Below, in pieces: positions 1 through 5,029 of a DNA stretch of 5,505 bases. The notes under the pieces were generated by a model. It had not been told where the DNA came from and did not search any database. It saw only the letters and a list, made by a program, of their open reading frames with translations. The DNA is taken from positions 1 to 5,505 of the forward strand of contig DUEQ01000377.1 of NCBI GenBank assembly GCA_011192085.1, given 5' to 3'. Positions within the stretch are counted from its first letter, which is position 1; each line of letters opens with the position of its first letter. The DNA is from Caldilineae bacterium. Its GTDB lineage: Bacteria; Chloroflexota; Anaerolineae; J102. The translations under genes and the position numbers were made by a program.

Positions 1-2
1 AT

Positions 3-101
3 TACCGCCAAGAGCGAGTGGCCGCTGAGGAAGCTGAGGCTGGATGGCGAGGACTCAAGAAGAGCGTTATCCGGCCGGGGCCGGTCAACAATTACCTTTA
101 A
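3..101 (+). CDS. Possible C-terminal tail of an upstream gene (5' end outside window)
   Basis: The third reading frame is open from the window edge to a TAA at 99-101. It gives about 32 residues rich in Ala, Glu, Arg and Lys and ending VNNYL. The composition would suit a cytoplasmic tail, for example after a last membrane helix, but I recognise no family. It overlaps the ATG of the next gene (44) by 58 bp, which is long for a normal operon overlap. Either the upstream gene really ends here, or the next gene's true N-terminus is encoded in this frame and a frameshift separates the two. Frame 1 is also open, to a TAA at 136-138, and looks less protein-like. The call rests on open frame and composition only. 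Confidence 0.3.
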   Translation, partial: YRQERVAAEEAEAGWRGLKKSVIRPGPVNNYL

Positions 102-658
102 GCCTTCCGGTCCCGATAACTGCCAGACCCCCCATTAACATTGACTTCCTCCTCTCGCCACAGACCATCGCGCCGGGCGAATGCGCTCAGTTGCAGTGGA
201 CCATCACGTACGCGGACAGCGCCTTTCTCAGCATCGATGGTCGGGAGGAGAATGTGCCGTTCATCTCGGCCCGCGAAGTCTGTCCCACCACGGATACCAC
301 CTACACCCTAAGCGCCTATCGCCCCGATGCCGAATTGGAGGAGTCCCGCATCCTGACCGTGCGAGCCTCCGACGCGGCTACGCCCACACCCTCCCCCAGC
401 CCAGTTGCCAATCCCACACCCGCGTCTCCCGCCTCCCCCACGCCCACACCCTCATACGCTGATACGCCTTTGCCTCCACACTCTGCCACGCCCACGCACC
501 CACGCGCCACCTTCCAGCCCATCCAGCGCCTCACACCCGAGCCCGCATCGGGCGGATCTGCATCCTCGTCGGGCATCTTCTATGTCGGCGGATTCGTCGC
601 CATTCTGGTCATCCTGGTCGGCGCGGGCATCTGGGCTTTGCGCCGTCAGTCGGGCTAA
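44..658 (+). CDS. Membrane-anchored Ig-like domain protein with Pro/Thr linker
   Basis: A 204-residue protein of unknown molecular function, probably displayed on the outer face of the membrane. Residues 30-108 form one beta-sandwich-like domain. Its GECAQLQW motif (Cys47) and REVCPTT motif (Cys80) are typical of a small Ig-like module often seen in Chloroflexota surface proteins, and the two cysteines could form a disulfide. Residues 111-170 are a Pro/Thr/Ser spacer. Residues 178-199 are one hydrophobic helix, followed by RRQSG. The helix-then-basic-tail order implies an outside N-terminus, yet residues 1-30 show no signal peptide. The N-terminus may therefore be misassigned or frameshifted. 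ATG44 is the only usable start before the domain, since in-frame TGA codons lie at 26-28 and 35-37; a weak GAGG sits 4 bases before it. The gene ends 6 bp before ecfT, so co-transcription is likely. It may be an accessory surface protein of the ECF transporter (inference). Confidence 0.75.
   Translation: MARTQEERYPAGAGQQLPLSLPVPITARPPINIDFLLSPQTIAPGECAQLQWTITYADSAFLSIDGREENVPFISAREVCPTTDTTYTLSAYRPDAELEESRILTVRASDAATPTPSPSPVANPTPASPASPTPTPSYADTPLPPHSATPTHPRATFQPIQRLTPEPASGGSASSSGIFYVGGFVAILVILVGAGIWALRRQSG
380..453 (+). repeat. 14-bp direct repeat inside the Pro/Thr linker region
   Basis: ACGCCCACACCCTC occurs at 380-393 and again at 440-453, within a C-rich tract coding for the Thr-Pro-Ser linker of the Ig-like protein. 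This suggests linker growth by slippage or internal duplication. It is ordinary for such linkers. Confidence 0.5.
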
Positions 659-664
659 ACCTCT

Positions 665-1768
665 ATGTCGAGCGGATTTCACCCTTACGCCTGGACGTCG
701 TGGCTGATTGGAAGCATGGCCGCCGTCCTCCTCACCCGCAACCCCTTCTACCTGGCCATCCTGCTGGCAGCCGCGGGATTTCTCTTCGCCACGCTGGCGC
801 GGCGGGCCGCTCATGAAGGGGGCGACGCGACGAAGAGGCCCATGACCTGGGGGATGGTGGTGAGGCTGGCCCTCCTCTTGTGGGGCTTCGCCATCCTCTT
901 CAACGCCCTCACCGTGCATGTAGGCGAACGCGTTCTCTTCGTCCTGCCCCCATCCTGGCCCCTCATCGGCGGCCCCATCACGCTGGAAGCCCTCATCTAT
1001 GGCTTCATCACGGGCCTGAACTTCGTGGCCCTCATCCTCATCTTCGCCATCTATAACAGCGCCCTGGGCCCGCAGACCGTCCTGCGCATGATCCCTGGAT
1101 TCGCCTATCAGACGGGCGTCGCCGTCTCCATCGCCATCGCCTTCATCCCCCAAACCCTCATCGCCTGGAACGACATCCGGGAGGCGCAACGCCTGCGCGG
1201 GCATCGAGTCAAGGGCCTGAGCGACTTCCTGCCCCTATTCGTCTCCCTGCTCAGCTACGGCCTGGATCGAGCCATCCAGCTCGCGGAGAGCATGGATGCC
1301 CGAGGATTCGGCGGACGTCCGCTCCCCGCCTCCCGCCGCGAGACCTGGCTGATTCGGGGCAGCGCCATCCTCGGCCTGTTCCTTCTGCTCATGGGACTGG
1401 CCACGAAGAGCTATTATCGAGCCGCGTCCTGGCCAGGTTTGGTCATGCTGACTCTGGGCGCAGCCTTGATGGGGCTCAGCCTGTGGCGCAGCGGGCGGCG
1501 GACCTGGCGCACGCGTTATCGTCGCTGGCGGTGGCGGCCGCGCGACGCCGCCCTGGCCGCGGGCTCGGGCCTATTCCTGGCTGCGATCATCCTCCTGACC
1601 TGGTTCGCATCCCAAACGTTATTCTACTACCCCTACCCGCCCTATCCCCTCCTCCCCGACTTCAACCCCCTCCTGGGCCTGCTTTTCATCCTGCCCCTGC
1701 TGCCCGCGCTGCTGCTCCCACCCGCTCCGAGATCGGATATCCGAGATCTGAGGTCTGAAGCTGATTGA
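665..1768 (+). CDS. ecfT: ECF transporter transmembrane subunit EcfT, with extended C-terminus
   Basis: This is the membrane scaffold of an energy-coupling-factor importer. It couples ATP hydrolysis by the EcfA domains to toppling of a substrate-binding S protein. The N-terminus (FHPYAW, then LLTRNP at 23-27) is EcfT-like. Hydrophobic segments lie near 12-45, 65-84, 107-130 and 148-166. A charged stretch at 170-215 corresponds to the coupling helices and carries the two family signatures: EAQRLRG (173-179) and DARGFG (211-216), the second matching the Ala-Arg-Gly motif that docks on the ATPases. A further helix lies at 229-247. The protein has 367 residues against roughly 260 for typical EcfT. 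The extra C-terminal 110 residues hold about three more hydrophobic segments (256-274, 296-316, 335-352). The last residues (RSDIRDLRSEAD) come from intergenic repeat sequence, and the stop codon lies in the terminal repeat of the mobile element that follows. ATG665 is 6 bp after the previous stop, with no Shine-Dalgarno site. Confidence 0.9.
   Translation: MSSGFHPYAWTSWLIGSMAAVLLTRNPFYLAILLAAAGFLFATLARRAAHEGGDATKRPMTWGMVVRLALLLWGFAILFNALTVHVGERVLFVLPPSWPLIGGPITLEALIYGFITGLNFVALILIFAIYNSALGPQTVLRMIPGFAYQTGVAVSIAIAFIPQTLIAWNDIREAQRLRGHRVKGLSDFLPLFVSLLSYGLDRAIQLAESMDARGFGGRPLPASRRETWLIRGSAILGLFLLLMGLATKSYYRAASWPGLVMLTLGAALMGLSLWRSGRRTWRTRYRRWRWRPRDAALAAGSGLFLAAIILLTWFASQTLFYYPYPPYPLLPDFNPLLGLLFILPLLPALLLPPAPRSDIRDLRSEAD
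1727..1760 (+). repeat. Low-complexity intergenic-type repeat at the 3' end of ecfT
   Basis: CCGAGATC occurs at 1727-1734 and 1741-1748. A perfect 12-bp palindrome (TCGGATATCCGA) lies at 1733-1744. Heptamer-like TCTGAGG then TCTGAAG follows, ending at 1760. On the far side of the mobile element the heptamer continues (TCTGAAG twice, 1957-1970). With the element removed this is one continuous heptamer tract, onto which the end of the ecfT reading frame has run. Confidence 0.5.
1752..1760 (+). repeat. Left target-site duplication of the MITE-like element
   Basis: GGTCTGAAG lies immediately before the left inverted repeat and is identical to 1955-1963. It lies inside the ecfT coding frame. Confidence 0.7.
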
Positions 1769-1790
1769 CAGCATGCCCCCCTCCGAACCT

Positions 1791-1816
1791 CCTCCCGAGA
1801 TTCGCTCAGGGGGAGG
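1791..1816. other. Hairpin 1 inside the MITE-like element
   Basis: CCTCCC (1791-1796) pairs with GGGAGG (1811-1816). Inside that, GAG (1797-1799) pairs with CTC (1805-1807), leaving a 5-base loop and an AGG bulge. No T-run follows, so it does not look like a standard terminator on the plus strand. Confidence 0.45.
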
Positions 1817-1857
1817 CCATCCTGATCGGCAAGAAACCCTTGCGGAACAGGCGGCTT

Positions 1858-1894
1858 CCTCCCCTGAAAGGAGCGCAGCAAGTTTCGGGGGAGG
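1858..1894. other. Hairpin 2 inside the MITE-like element
   Basis: CCTCCCCTGAAA (1858-1869) pairs with TTTCGGGGGAGG (1883-1894), giving 12 pairs with one G-T wobble and a 13-base loop. If transcribed between ecfT and ecfA it would form a strong RNA stem that could attenuate or protect the transcript (inference). A short A-run follows at 1919-1924 rather than a T-run. Confidence 0.5.
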
Positions 1895-1954
1895 GCAGGG
1901 GAGGGAGCAAAAAACCACGACAAGGGGACATGCAAAGTTTTGTCGGTCAATCAG

Positions 1955-1963
1955 GGTCTGAAG
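1955..1963 (+). repeat. Right target-site duplication of the MITE-like element
   Basis: GGTCTGAAG lies immediately after the right inverted repeat and is identical to 1752-1760. It continues into one more TCTGAAG heptamer (1964-1970), so the insertion target was a short tandem heptamer tract. Confidence 0.7.
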
Positions 1964-1998
1964 TCTGAAGAATCTCAACGAATCGCCCTTACGCCTCC

Positions 1999-3636
1999 AT
2001 GATCACCTACGATCGCTTCACCTACCGCTATCCTGATGCGTCCGAGCCGGTGCTGCGCGACCTCACGCTGAACATCCCTGAGGGCGCATTCGTGCTGGTC
2101 ATGGGCCCGTCGGGCGCGGGGAAATCCACCTTTCTGCGCACGGTGAACGGCCTCGCGCCCCATTTCTACGGCGGCGTCGCAGGGGGGAAGATCCTGGTGG
2201 GGGGACGGAATCCGGTAGAACGAGCCCCGCGCGGGATGGCCGACTTGGTGGGGATGGTGTTCCAGGACCCGGAATCGAGTTTCGTTGTGGATGTGGTGGA
2301 GGATGAGCTGGCCTTTGCCATGGAGAACTTCGGTCTGTCCCAGGATCTCATGCGTAAGCGGGTGGAGGAGGCCCTGGACCAGCTCAAGATAGCGCATCTG
2401 CGGAGACGCCCCGTGAGCCTGCTCTCGGGCGGGGAGAAACAGCGGGTGGCCATCGCAGCCGCGCTCACCATGCAACCCGACATCCTCGTGCTGGACGAGC
2501 CCACTTCGCAGCTCGACCCCCAGGCCGCGGAAGAGGTGCTGCTGGCGCTGCGCCAACTCAACGAGGACCTGGGCCTGACCGTCCTCCTTTCCGAACACCG
2601 GCTGGAACGGGTTGCGCACTATGCCGATTACATCCTCTATTGGCCCGGCGGCGGGCAACCGCCCCTGTTCGGCGAGCCCGCGGCCATTCTGCGCCAGACG
2701 CCGCTGACGCCGCCCCTCATCACCCTGGCCAAAGCCTTGGGCTGGGAACCCATGCCCCTGACCATCAAGCAAGGACGCAAATTCGCCCGCGCGCTCAAAG
2801 ACCAGCTCCGGCCCGCGCCCCTGCCCGAGACGACAGCAAACGGCCATCCCCCGGTCATCCGCGTCGACAACCTGTGGCACAGCTACCCCAACAGGGTCGA
2901 GGCCCTGCGCGGGGTCTCTCTACGCGTTCACGCGGGTGAATTCGTAGCCCTGATGGGACGCAACGGCAGCGGCAAGACCACGCTGCTCAAGCATCTGGTG
3001 GGGCTGTTGAAGCCCGCTCGGGGACAGGTGCAGGTGTTGGGGATGGATGCTTCCCGCACGCCCACCGAGGAGATCACCCGCGCGGTGGCCTATCTCCCGC
3101 AGAATCCCGGACGCCTCCTCTTCACCGAACGCGTGGCCGACGAACTCGCTTTCAGCCGCCGCGCCCACGGCATGCCGCCCGATCCCGAGGCCGACCGGGC
3201 CTTACTCGGCCGTCTGGGCATTGCCCATTTGTGGGAGCGCCATCCCCACGACCTCTCCGTGGGGGAGCAACAGCGCCTGGCCCTGGCGGCGGTCCTGGTC
3301 ACCGACCCCGAGGTCATCCTGCTGGATGAGCCCACCCGCGGGCTGGATTATGTGCAGAAGCAGGAGCTGTCAACCATCCTGAGGGAGCTGCGGGATGCAG
3401 GCAAGGCCATCCTCATGGCGACCCACGACGTAGAGTTGGCGGCCGCGGCCACTGACCGGGCGGCGCTCATGGCCGAAGGCGAGATCGTGGTGATCGGGCC
3501 CTCGCGGCGCATCATGTCCGAATCCCTGGTCTTCGCCAGCCAGGTGAACAAGCTCTTCCGCGACCCCCGCTTCCTCACGCCGGAGGATGTCATCAAAGCT
3601 CTGCCTGAGCGAGCCTCGTCGCCAGTGGCAAGGTAG
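1999..3636 (+). CDS. ecfA: Tandem ECF transporter ATPase (EcfA-EcfA' fusion)
   Basis: A 545-residue cytoplasmic protein with two complete ABC ATPase domains, powering an ECF importer through the neighbouring EcfT. Domain 1 (about 1-235) has Walker A GPSGAGKST (36-44), Q-loop Gln89 in VFQDPESSF, signature LSGGEKQR (142-149), Walker B ending DE with Glu167, D-loop SQLD (170-173) and switch His200. Domain 2 (about 286-520) has Walker A GRNGSGKTT (320-328), Q-loop Gln368 in LPQNP, signature LSVGEQQR (419-426), Walker B ending DE with Glu444, and switch His476 in ATHD. Both sites therefore look catalytically competent. The FQDPE and LPQNP Q-loops are typical of EcfA/CbiO-type ATPases, and the single-chain tandem form resembles YkoD-type proteins. 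ATG1999 sits right at the domain start with no clear Shine-Dalgarno site. The final residues (SSPVAR) and the TAG stop fall inside an intergenic repeat. Confidence 0.93.
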   Translation: MITYDRFTYRYPDASEPVLRDLTLNIPEGAFVLVMGPSGAGKSTFLRTVNGLAPHFYGGVAGGKILVGGRNPVERAPRGMADLVGMVFQDPESSFVVDVVEDELAFAMENFGLSQDLMRKRVEEALDQLKIAHLRRRPVSLLSGGEKQRVAIAAALTMQPDILVLDEPTSQLDPQAAEEVLLALRQLNEDLGLTVLLSEHRLERVAHYADYILYWPGGGQPPLFGEPAAILRQTPLTPPLITLAKALGWEPMPLTIKQGRKFARALKDQLRPAPLPETTANGHPPVIRVDNLWHSYPNRVEALRGVSLRVHAGEFVALMGRNGSGKTTLLKHLVGLLKPARGQVQVLGMDASRTPTEEITRAVAYLPQNPGRLLFTERVADELAFSRRAHGMPPDPEADRALLGRLGIAHLWERHPHDLSVGEQQRLALAAVLVTDPEVILLDEPTRGLDYVQKQELSTILRELRDAGKAILMATHDVELAAAATDRAALMAEGEIVVIGPSRRIMSESLVFASQVNKLFRDPRFLTPEDVIKALPERASSPVAR

Positions 3637-3671
3637 CAGGTAGCATGTCAAAACCACTTGCCACTGGCGAC
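3618..3671. repeat. Perfect 15-bp inverted repeat spanning the ecfA stop codon
   Basis: GTCGCCAGTGGCAAG (3618-3632) is exactly reverse-complementary to 3657-3671, with a 24-base loop. The ecfA stop (3634-3636) lies at the start of the loop. Both arms are made of degenerate heptamers (consensus near GGTRGCA). It lies between converging genes, so a role in ending or stabilising both transcripts is possible, but no T-run follows on either strand. Confidence 0.7.
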
Positions 3672-3728
3672 CTGCCACCGGCCAACTTTACTTCATTCGT
3701 CCCTTTGCGCCTCTGCGACTTGGCGTGA
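3633..3728. repeat. Composite dispersed intergenic repeat, copy A
   Basis: Three blocks occur in order: GTAGCAGGTAGCA (3633-3645), TTGCCACTGGCGACCTGCC (3658-3676), and a 43-bp block (3686-3728) ending CTTGGCGTGA. The same blocks occur in the same order and orientation at 4856-4962. By hand alignment the third blocks match at about 34 of 43 positions, with one gap. Apart from this repeat, the ecfA/glycosyltransferase intergenic region (3637-3737) holds nothing I recognise. Confidence 0.65.
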
Positions 3729-3737
3729 GAGCCATTT

Positions 3738-4823
3738 TCAGAGCAACAATCGCTCATATATGCCCATCAGGATAGCATGACGGCGGTGGGGGTCGAAGCG
3801 GGGTTGCATGCAATAGGCTCGTCCTACACCCGCGCCGCGGGGAAACCCAGGTGAGAGCGCTTGTTCCAGGGCGCTTATCAACGCATGAGCATCATCGCGG
3901 GTGAAGAGCCGGGCGTGAGGCGCGCTGCGACAGAGCGCTGGCAAGCCGCCCACCCGAGCCGCTACCAGGGGCGTCCCCACACACAACGCCTCGAACGCGG
4001 TCATGCCCCACGCCTCGCGGCGGGAAGGAACCAGAACCGCGTCCGCGGTCTGGAGCCAGGGACGGATATCGGGCTGATGGCCGAGATAATGGACGCCCGG
4101 TTGAGTCAGACCGCGCTGGATGCGGCGGCGAAAGCGGCCCGCGGGCGGAAGCGCGCCCAAGACCCACAGGGAGGCGTTGGGCCAGCGGCCGCGGATGGCG
4201 GACCAGGCTGCCAGCAGGAGATCGATCCCCTTTTCGGGGGAGAGCCGTCCGGCGTAAAGCAGATGAGGGCCGGGGCCGTACAGATGCGCGGGCGCAGGCA
4301 TGGGGCCGGAACGCAGAATGGCGCGACTGTTTTCCAGCCGCGTCATGCGGGCTGGTGAGACGCCACGGGCCGCGAGCCAGGTCTCCCACGCGGCCGAGAC
4401 CGGAGCCGCGCCATGCGCCCGTCGCAGCGCCCGCATATCCAGCCAGTTCCAGGCCTTCATCCGCAACCGCGCCTCCGTGTGGCCCTGGCTCTCCGCCAGC
4501 CATCGGGCTCCCTCCAATTTACCCGCGACCAGGATGTCGGTGCGGTAATCCGCGGTGTGAATGATGTCGGGCCGCAGGCACTGGATGAGCGCCCGCACCT
4601 CCCGCGCCGCCCGCGGTCGCCAAAACGCGGGATCGGGCAGCGTCTCCGCGGGGAGAGGGACCATACGAGCGGCCAGAACCATGGGATGCTCTCCCTGGCC
4701 CCGATGGAGGCAGGCAACGCGCACATCCCATCCATCGGCCTGCAACCGAGCCGCATGCCACAGCATCTGGCGTTCGATTCCGCCAAGATGGCTGCTGGAG
4801 CGGAGGAAGAGGATCGTGGGCAT
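3738..4823 (-). CDS. GT4-type (GT-B fold) glycosyltransferase
   Basis: A 361-residue cytoplasmic or membrane-associated enzyme that probably transfers a sugar from a nucleotide donor to a lipid or glycan; the substrate is unknown. The N-terminal domain starts MPTILFL and carries the glycine loop HLGGIER (12-18) and the DIIHTADYR strand-turn (about 86-94). The C-terminal donor domain has AGRLSPEKG (191-199) and the EX7E motif EAWGMTAFE (270-278), followed by GTPLVA and VGGLP, the usual GT4 layout. The length is normal and no frameshift is seen. A longer reading from TTG at 4910 would add 29 residues, but these lie mostly in a dispersed repeat and precede the natural first beta strand, so ATG4823 is preferred. 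No Shine-Dalgarno site is evident. The gene converges with ecfA. A terminator separates it from the SH3 gene upstream, so it probably has its own promoter. Confidence 0.9.
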   Translation of the reverse strand: MPTILFLRSSSHLGGIERQMLWHAARLQADGWDVRVACLHRGQGEHPMVLAARMVPLPAETLPDPAFWRPRAAREVRALIQCLRPDIIHTADYRTDILVAGKLEGARWLAESQGHTEARLRMKAWNWLDMRALRRAHGAAPVSAAWETWLAARGVSPARMTRLENSRAILRSGPMPAPAHLYGPGPHLLYAGRLSPEKGIDLLLAAWSAIRGRWPNASLWVLGALPPAGRFRRRIQRGLTQPGVHYLGHQPDIRPWLQTADAVLVPSRREAWGMTAFEALCVGTPLVAARVGGLPALCRSAPHARLFTRDDAHALISALEQALSPGFPRGAGVGRAYCMQPRFDPHRRHAILMGIYERLLL

Positions 4824-4855
4824 AGGCGGCGACAGGGGCGCTGGAGAGAAAGAGC

Positions 4856-4962
4856 GTAGCAGGTGGCAGATTGCGTTGCGCGGGGGAGCGTTGCCAATCG
4901 CCGCTTGCAAACCTGCCTTTCTTTGCTTCTTTATCCCTTGGCGGCTTAGCGCCTTGGCGTGA
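4856..4962. repeat. Composite dispersed intergenic repeat, copy B
   Basis: GTAGCAGGTGGCA (4856-4868) matches copy A at 12 of 13 positions. It is followed by TTGCCAATCGCC (4891-4902), ACCTGCC (4911-4917) and the third block (4921-4962), which ends CCTTGGCGTGA. An imperfect inverted repeat, GGCAGATTGC (4864-4873) with GCAAACCTGCC (4907-4917), takes the place of the perfect stem of copy A. It fills most of the 206-bp gap between the SH3 gene and the glycosyltransferase, where the glycosyltransferase promoter should also lie. I see no convincing -35/-10 pair. Confidence 0.65.
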
Positions 4963-4985
4963 GATCAAAGATGATCCAGACGCGC

Positions 4986-5012
4986 AAAAGCCCGACGCGA
5001 ACGCCAGGCTTT
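4986..5012 (-). terminator. Intrinsic terminator of the SH3-domain gene
   Basis: Read on the minus strand, AAAGCCTGGCG and CGTCGGGCTTT form an uninterrupted 11-pair stem (9 standard pairs, 2 G-T wobbles) closed by a TTCG tetraloop. The strand then continues to give a TTTT run. The stem begins 18 bases after the TAA at 5030-5032. Position, stem and T-run all fit a Rho-independent terminator, though the T-run is short. Confidence 0.75.
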
Positions 5013-5029
5013 CGTTGGTCATGAAAAGA

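Larger units (their letters stand above)
1761..1954. mobile_element. 194-bp MITE-like non-autonomous element with 9-bp target duplication
   Basis: The left end CTGATTGAC (1761-1769) and the right end GTCAATCAG (1946-1954) are perfect 9-bp inverted repeats. A second subterminal match follows: GCATGCCCC on the left (from 1771) against GCATGTCCCC read inward from the right end, set about 11 bases further in. The element is abutted on both sides by the same 9-bp direct repeat GGTCTGAAG (1752-1760 and 1955-1963), as expected of a target-site duplication. It is too short to code for a transposase. Its interior holds two G/C-rich hairpins. Ends beginning CTGA together with 9-bp duplications are known from IS4-family elements such as IS10 and IS50, so mobilisation by a related transposase is a reasonable inference. 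It separates ecfT from ecfA and supplies the current ecfT stop codon (1766-1768). Confidence 0.75.

Noticed and set aside
452..1204. Long minus-strand reading frame (250 codons) opposite the Ig-like gene and ecfT
   Set aside because: Its product is a low-complexity Asp/Gly/Glu-rich chain, as expected antisense to GC-rich coding DNA. The plus-strand frames give recognisable domains.
1765..1968. Small plus-strand reading frames (67 and 62 codons) in the ecfT-ecfA gap
   Set aside because: They lie within the MITE-like element, have unnatural composition and are explained by its GC-rich repeats.
1940..1973. Promoter for ecfA at the right end of the mobile element (TTGTCG and AAGAAT)
   Set aside because: The spacing of about 22 bases is too long and the match to consensus is weak.
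1769..1998. Riboswitch or regulatory leader before ecfA
   Set aside because: The gap is explained by a mobile element with inverted ends and target duplication. I see no cobalamin, TPP or other vitamin riboswitch core.
1975..2880. Long minus-strand reading frame (301 codons) opposite ecfA
   Set aside because: It mirrors a clearly functional ABC ATPase frame and shows no motif of its own.
3618..3728. Standard Rho-independent terminator after ecfA
   Set aside because: The stem is strong but the loop is 24 bases and no T-run follows on either strand. It is better described as part of a repeat element.
3861..4859. Plus-strand reading frames opposite the glycosyltransferase
   Set aside because: They are shadows of the GT4 gene, whose minus-strand frame has intact family motifs.
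4824..4910. Longer glycosyltransferase from a TTG start at 4910
   Set aside because: The added 29 residues lie mostly in a dispersed repeat and precede the normal first strand of the fold.
3618..4962. CRISPR-like array from the heptamer and composite repeats
   Set aside because: The repeats are degenerate and only two composite copies exist, more than 1 kb apart, with no regular spacers.
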